Positions 62,840 to 64,000 of a DNA stretch of 64,000 nucleotides are shown piece by piece; the first letter of the stretch is position 1; each line of letters opens with the position of its first letter. The notes beneath the pieces are model-generated. The model saw nothing but the letters and a program-made list of their open reading frames with translations, was not told where the DNA came from and ran no database searches. The stretch spans positions 72,664,416 through 72,728,415 of the forward strand of contig OX352774.1 in assembly GCA_947095535.1 (NCBI GenBank), in the 5' to 3' direction. This DNA comes from Poecilobothrus nobilitatus (Eukaryota > Arthropoda > Insecta > Diptera > Dolichopodidae). The position numbers and the translations under genes are program-made.

Positions 62840-64000
62840 GTGTTTGATCAAAACAGAGAACTAAAAATGAGTGAAATGGAACAACAATTAATTGCTCAAG
62901 TTCAGGCCGTGACAGCACAACTCAATGAACAAAGTGCAAGAATAAATAGTATTAATCAAACTGAATTTTCTCTAAATGCAGATCAAATTATTAGAAACTT
63001 TAATGAGATTCCACCTTTTTCAGGTGAGGATTCACTTAAATTAAAAACATTTTTAAAAATAGTGGAGGACGTAGAGTCCTTATGCGGTACCAACAACATA
63101 CCACTAAAACAATATTGTCTAAGAAAAGTGGTTAATACAAAAATTATTGGAAAAACAAAAACATCTATTTTGGAGATTCCTGAACATCGCAGAAATTGGA
63201 CAACTGTTCGTGAAACATTAATGGTTCGATTTCGACCGAAGCAGACAATTCACAGACTGTTATTTTAAGCAAAAGAATTAAAAGTAAGTAGTTTTAAGGA
63301 TTTATTTTGTAGATTAAGTAATATTAAAAGCCAATGTACAGAAATATGTGATTATGATAATGAAGAAGCTTTTACATATGAAAGTATTGATAGAGAAATT
63401 GTACAAATTCTAAAGTCTAAGTTAATTCCAATATTGCAAATTCAAATTGAGAACTCAAAAACTCTATTTGAGTTAGATAATCAATTTTGTCAATCCGAAA
63501 TTTATTATTCAGACGAAGTTATAAAACAAAAATTTCGTCTTTCAAAATTCAATTCAAAATCCAAAAAACCTATCCCAAAAGAATTGAAAAGAGAAGGTAC
63601 ATTAGAATGGAAAGTATTTCCTCTAAAGAGTAAGAAATACAATGCTATAATTGGCATAAATTTTCTAATATCCTTCGAATCTAAAATCGACATTAAAAAC
63701 CAATGTCTTTTAATATTTTCAAAATATAAGATTCCGTTTAAAAATCTTAACTACCCTCGTGAATTTGCCGAAGCAAATGACTTAGAACCTATAAACTCCA
63801 AAGAGGAAATTTTAAATAAAATTAACCAAAATCATTTAAATAATGAAGAAAAAAATAAATTAAAAGAACTTTTATCAAAAAATATCAATCTTTTTTATAA
63901 TAAAGGAGAAAATTTAACATCAACCCATGAAGTAAAGCATGAAATAAAATTAAAAAATAATGCACCAATTTATTGTAAAAGCTACCGCTATCCTAAAATA
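62840..64000 (+). pseudogene. gag-pol frame of the errantivirus-like element, one stop, incomplete
   Basis: Open from 62840 (ATG at 62870 is a likelier start) to TAA at 63266. The same frame then stays open to the window end. The gag part has IIRNFNEIPPFSGEDSLK and CRLSNIKSQC. Near 63540-63600 it passes without the Cys/His and protease-active-site segments into a protease C-terminus (YNAIIGINFL) and the RT entry (THEVKHEIKL, IYCKSYRYPK). The missing middle indicates an in-frame internal deletion. The stop and the deletion make this copy defective. No repaired reading is given. Confidence 0.65.

Larger units (their letters stand above)
62447..64000 (+). mobile_element. Errantivirus-like Gypsy element, 5' part, runs off the window
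   Basis: Primer site, leader, gag and the beginning of pol. Gag and pol lie in the same frame with one TAA between. It is endogenous; whether the rest is intact cannot be seen. Confidence 0.75.

Overview
This is a very AT-rich eukaryotic window, almost certainly from an insect nuclear genome. The grounds are short introns with GTAAGT/TTTTAG borders, I-clade and jockey-like LINEs, Harbinger, hAT, pogo/Tigger and piggyBac transposons, and Gypsy/errantivirus-like elements whose primer-binding sites (TGGCGCAGTC...) match insect tRNA-Ser. I see no bacterial operon, rRNA gene, CRISPR array or functional tRNA gene. The order of insect cannot be fixed from the sequence. Almost everything recognisable is a transposable element or its remains; the one host-like gene is a seven-exon SAM-domain gene near the left end.

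Left part (1-28.9 kb). A degenerate satellite and a short inverted-repeat element precede the SAM-domain gene (1849-4350). A zinc-finger/transposase-like gene starts at 4579 and is cut 16 bases after its ATG by a full-length I-clade LINE (4595-10327) with a 12-bp target duplication; the gene resumes at 10340 and runs in one frame to 12774 with four nonsense codons. A nearly intact hAT element (12931-15874, 8-bp duplication AATATAAG) sits in degenerate tandem copies of that gene's 3' end. Then follow a hairpin element, a second satellite, two LINE fragments on opposite strands, a Harbinger transposase with a tail-to-tail MADF gene, hAT and MULE/RING-like debris, a lone Myb/SANT-like gene and a piggyBac 5' fragment.

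Middle part (28.9-47 kb). This is a nest of elements. A Gypsy element starts at 28896; a Harbinger (33150-45017, TAA duplication) is inserted four bases before the end of its 3' LTR, so the last LTR bases and the GTAT duplication reappear at 45021-45028. Inside the Harbinger lie a pogo-type element (35519-39130), an errantivirus-like fragment, a hAT fragment, a repeated Harbinger end and a Tigger-type element (42706-44968, TA duplication). A second, internally deleted copy of the errantivirus-like block lies outside at 45109-46993, which points to a segmental duplication.

Right part (47-64 kb). Here there are two more LINE fragments, a GTCTTC-rich non-autonomous element, a pogo-type pseudogene on the minus strand, a Gypsy leader fragment, two Harbinger transposases each paired tail-to-tail with a Myb/SANT or zeste-like gene, another LINE fragment, fragments of an uncharacterised insect gene family, and the 5' end of an errantivirus-like element that runs off the window.

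The recurring theme is a Harbinger transposase facing a DNA-binding partner gene (MADF, Myb/SANT or zeste-like) on the opposite strand, seen four times with different partners. Most transposase genes are broken by one or a few frameshifts or stops and should be read as recent pseudogenes.
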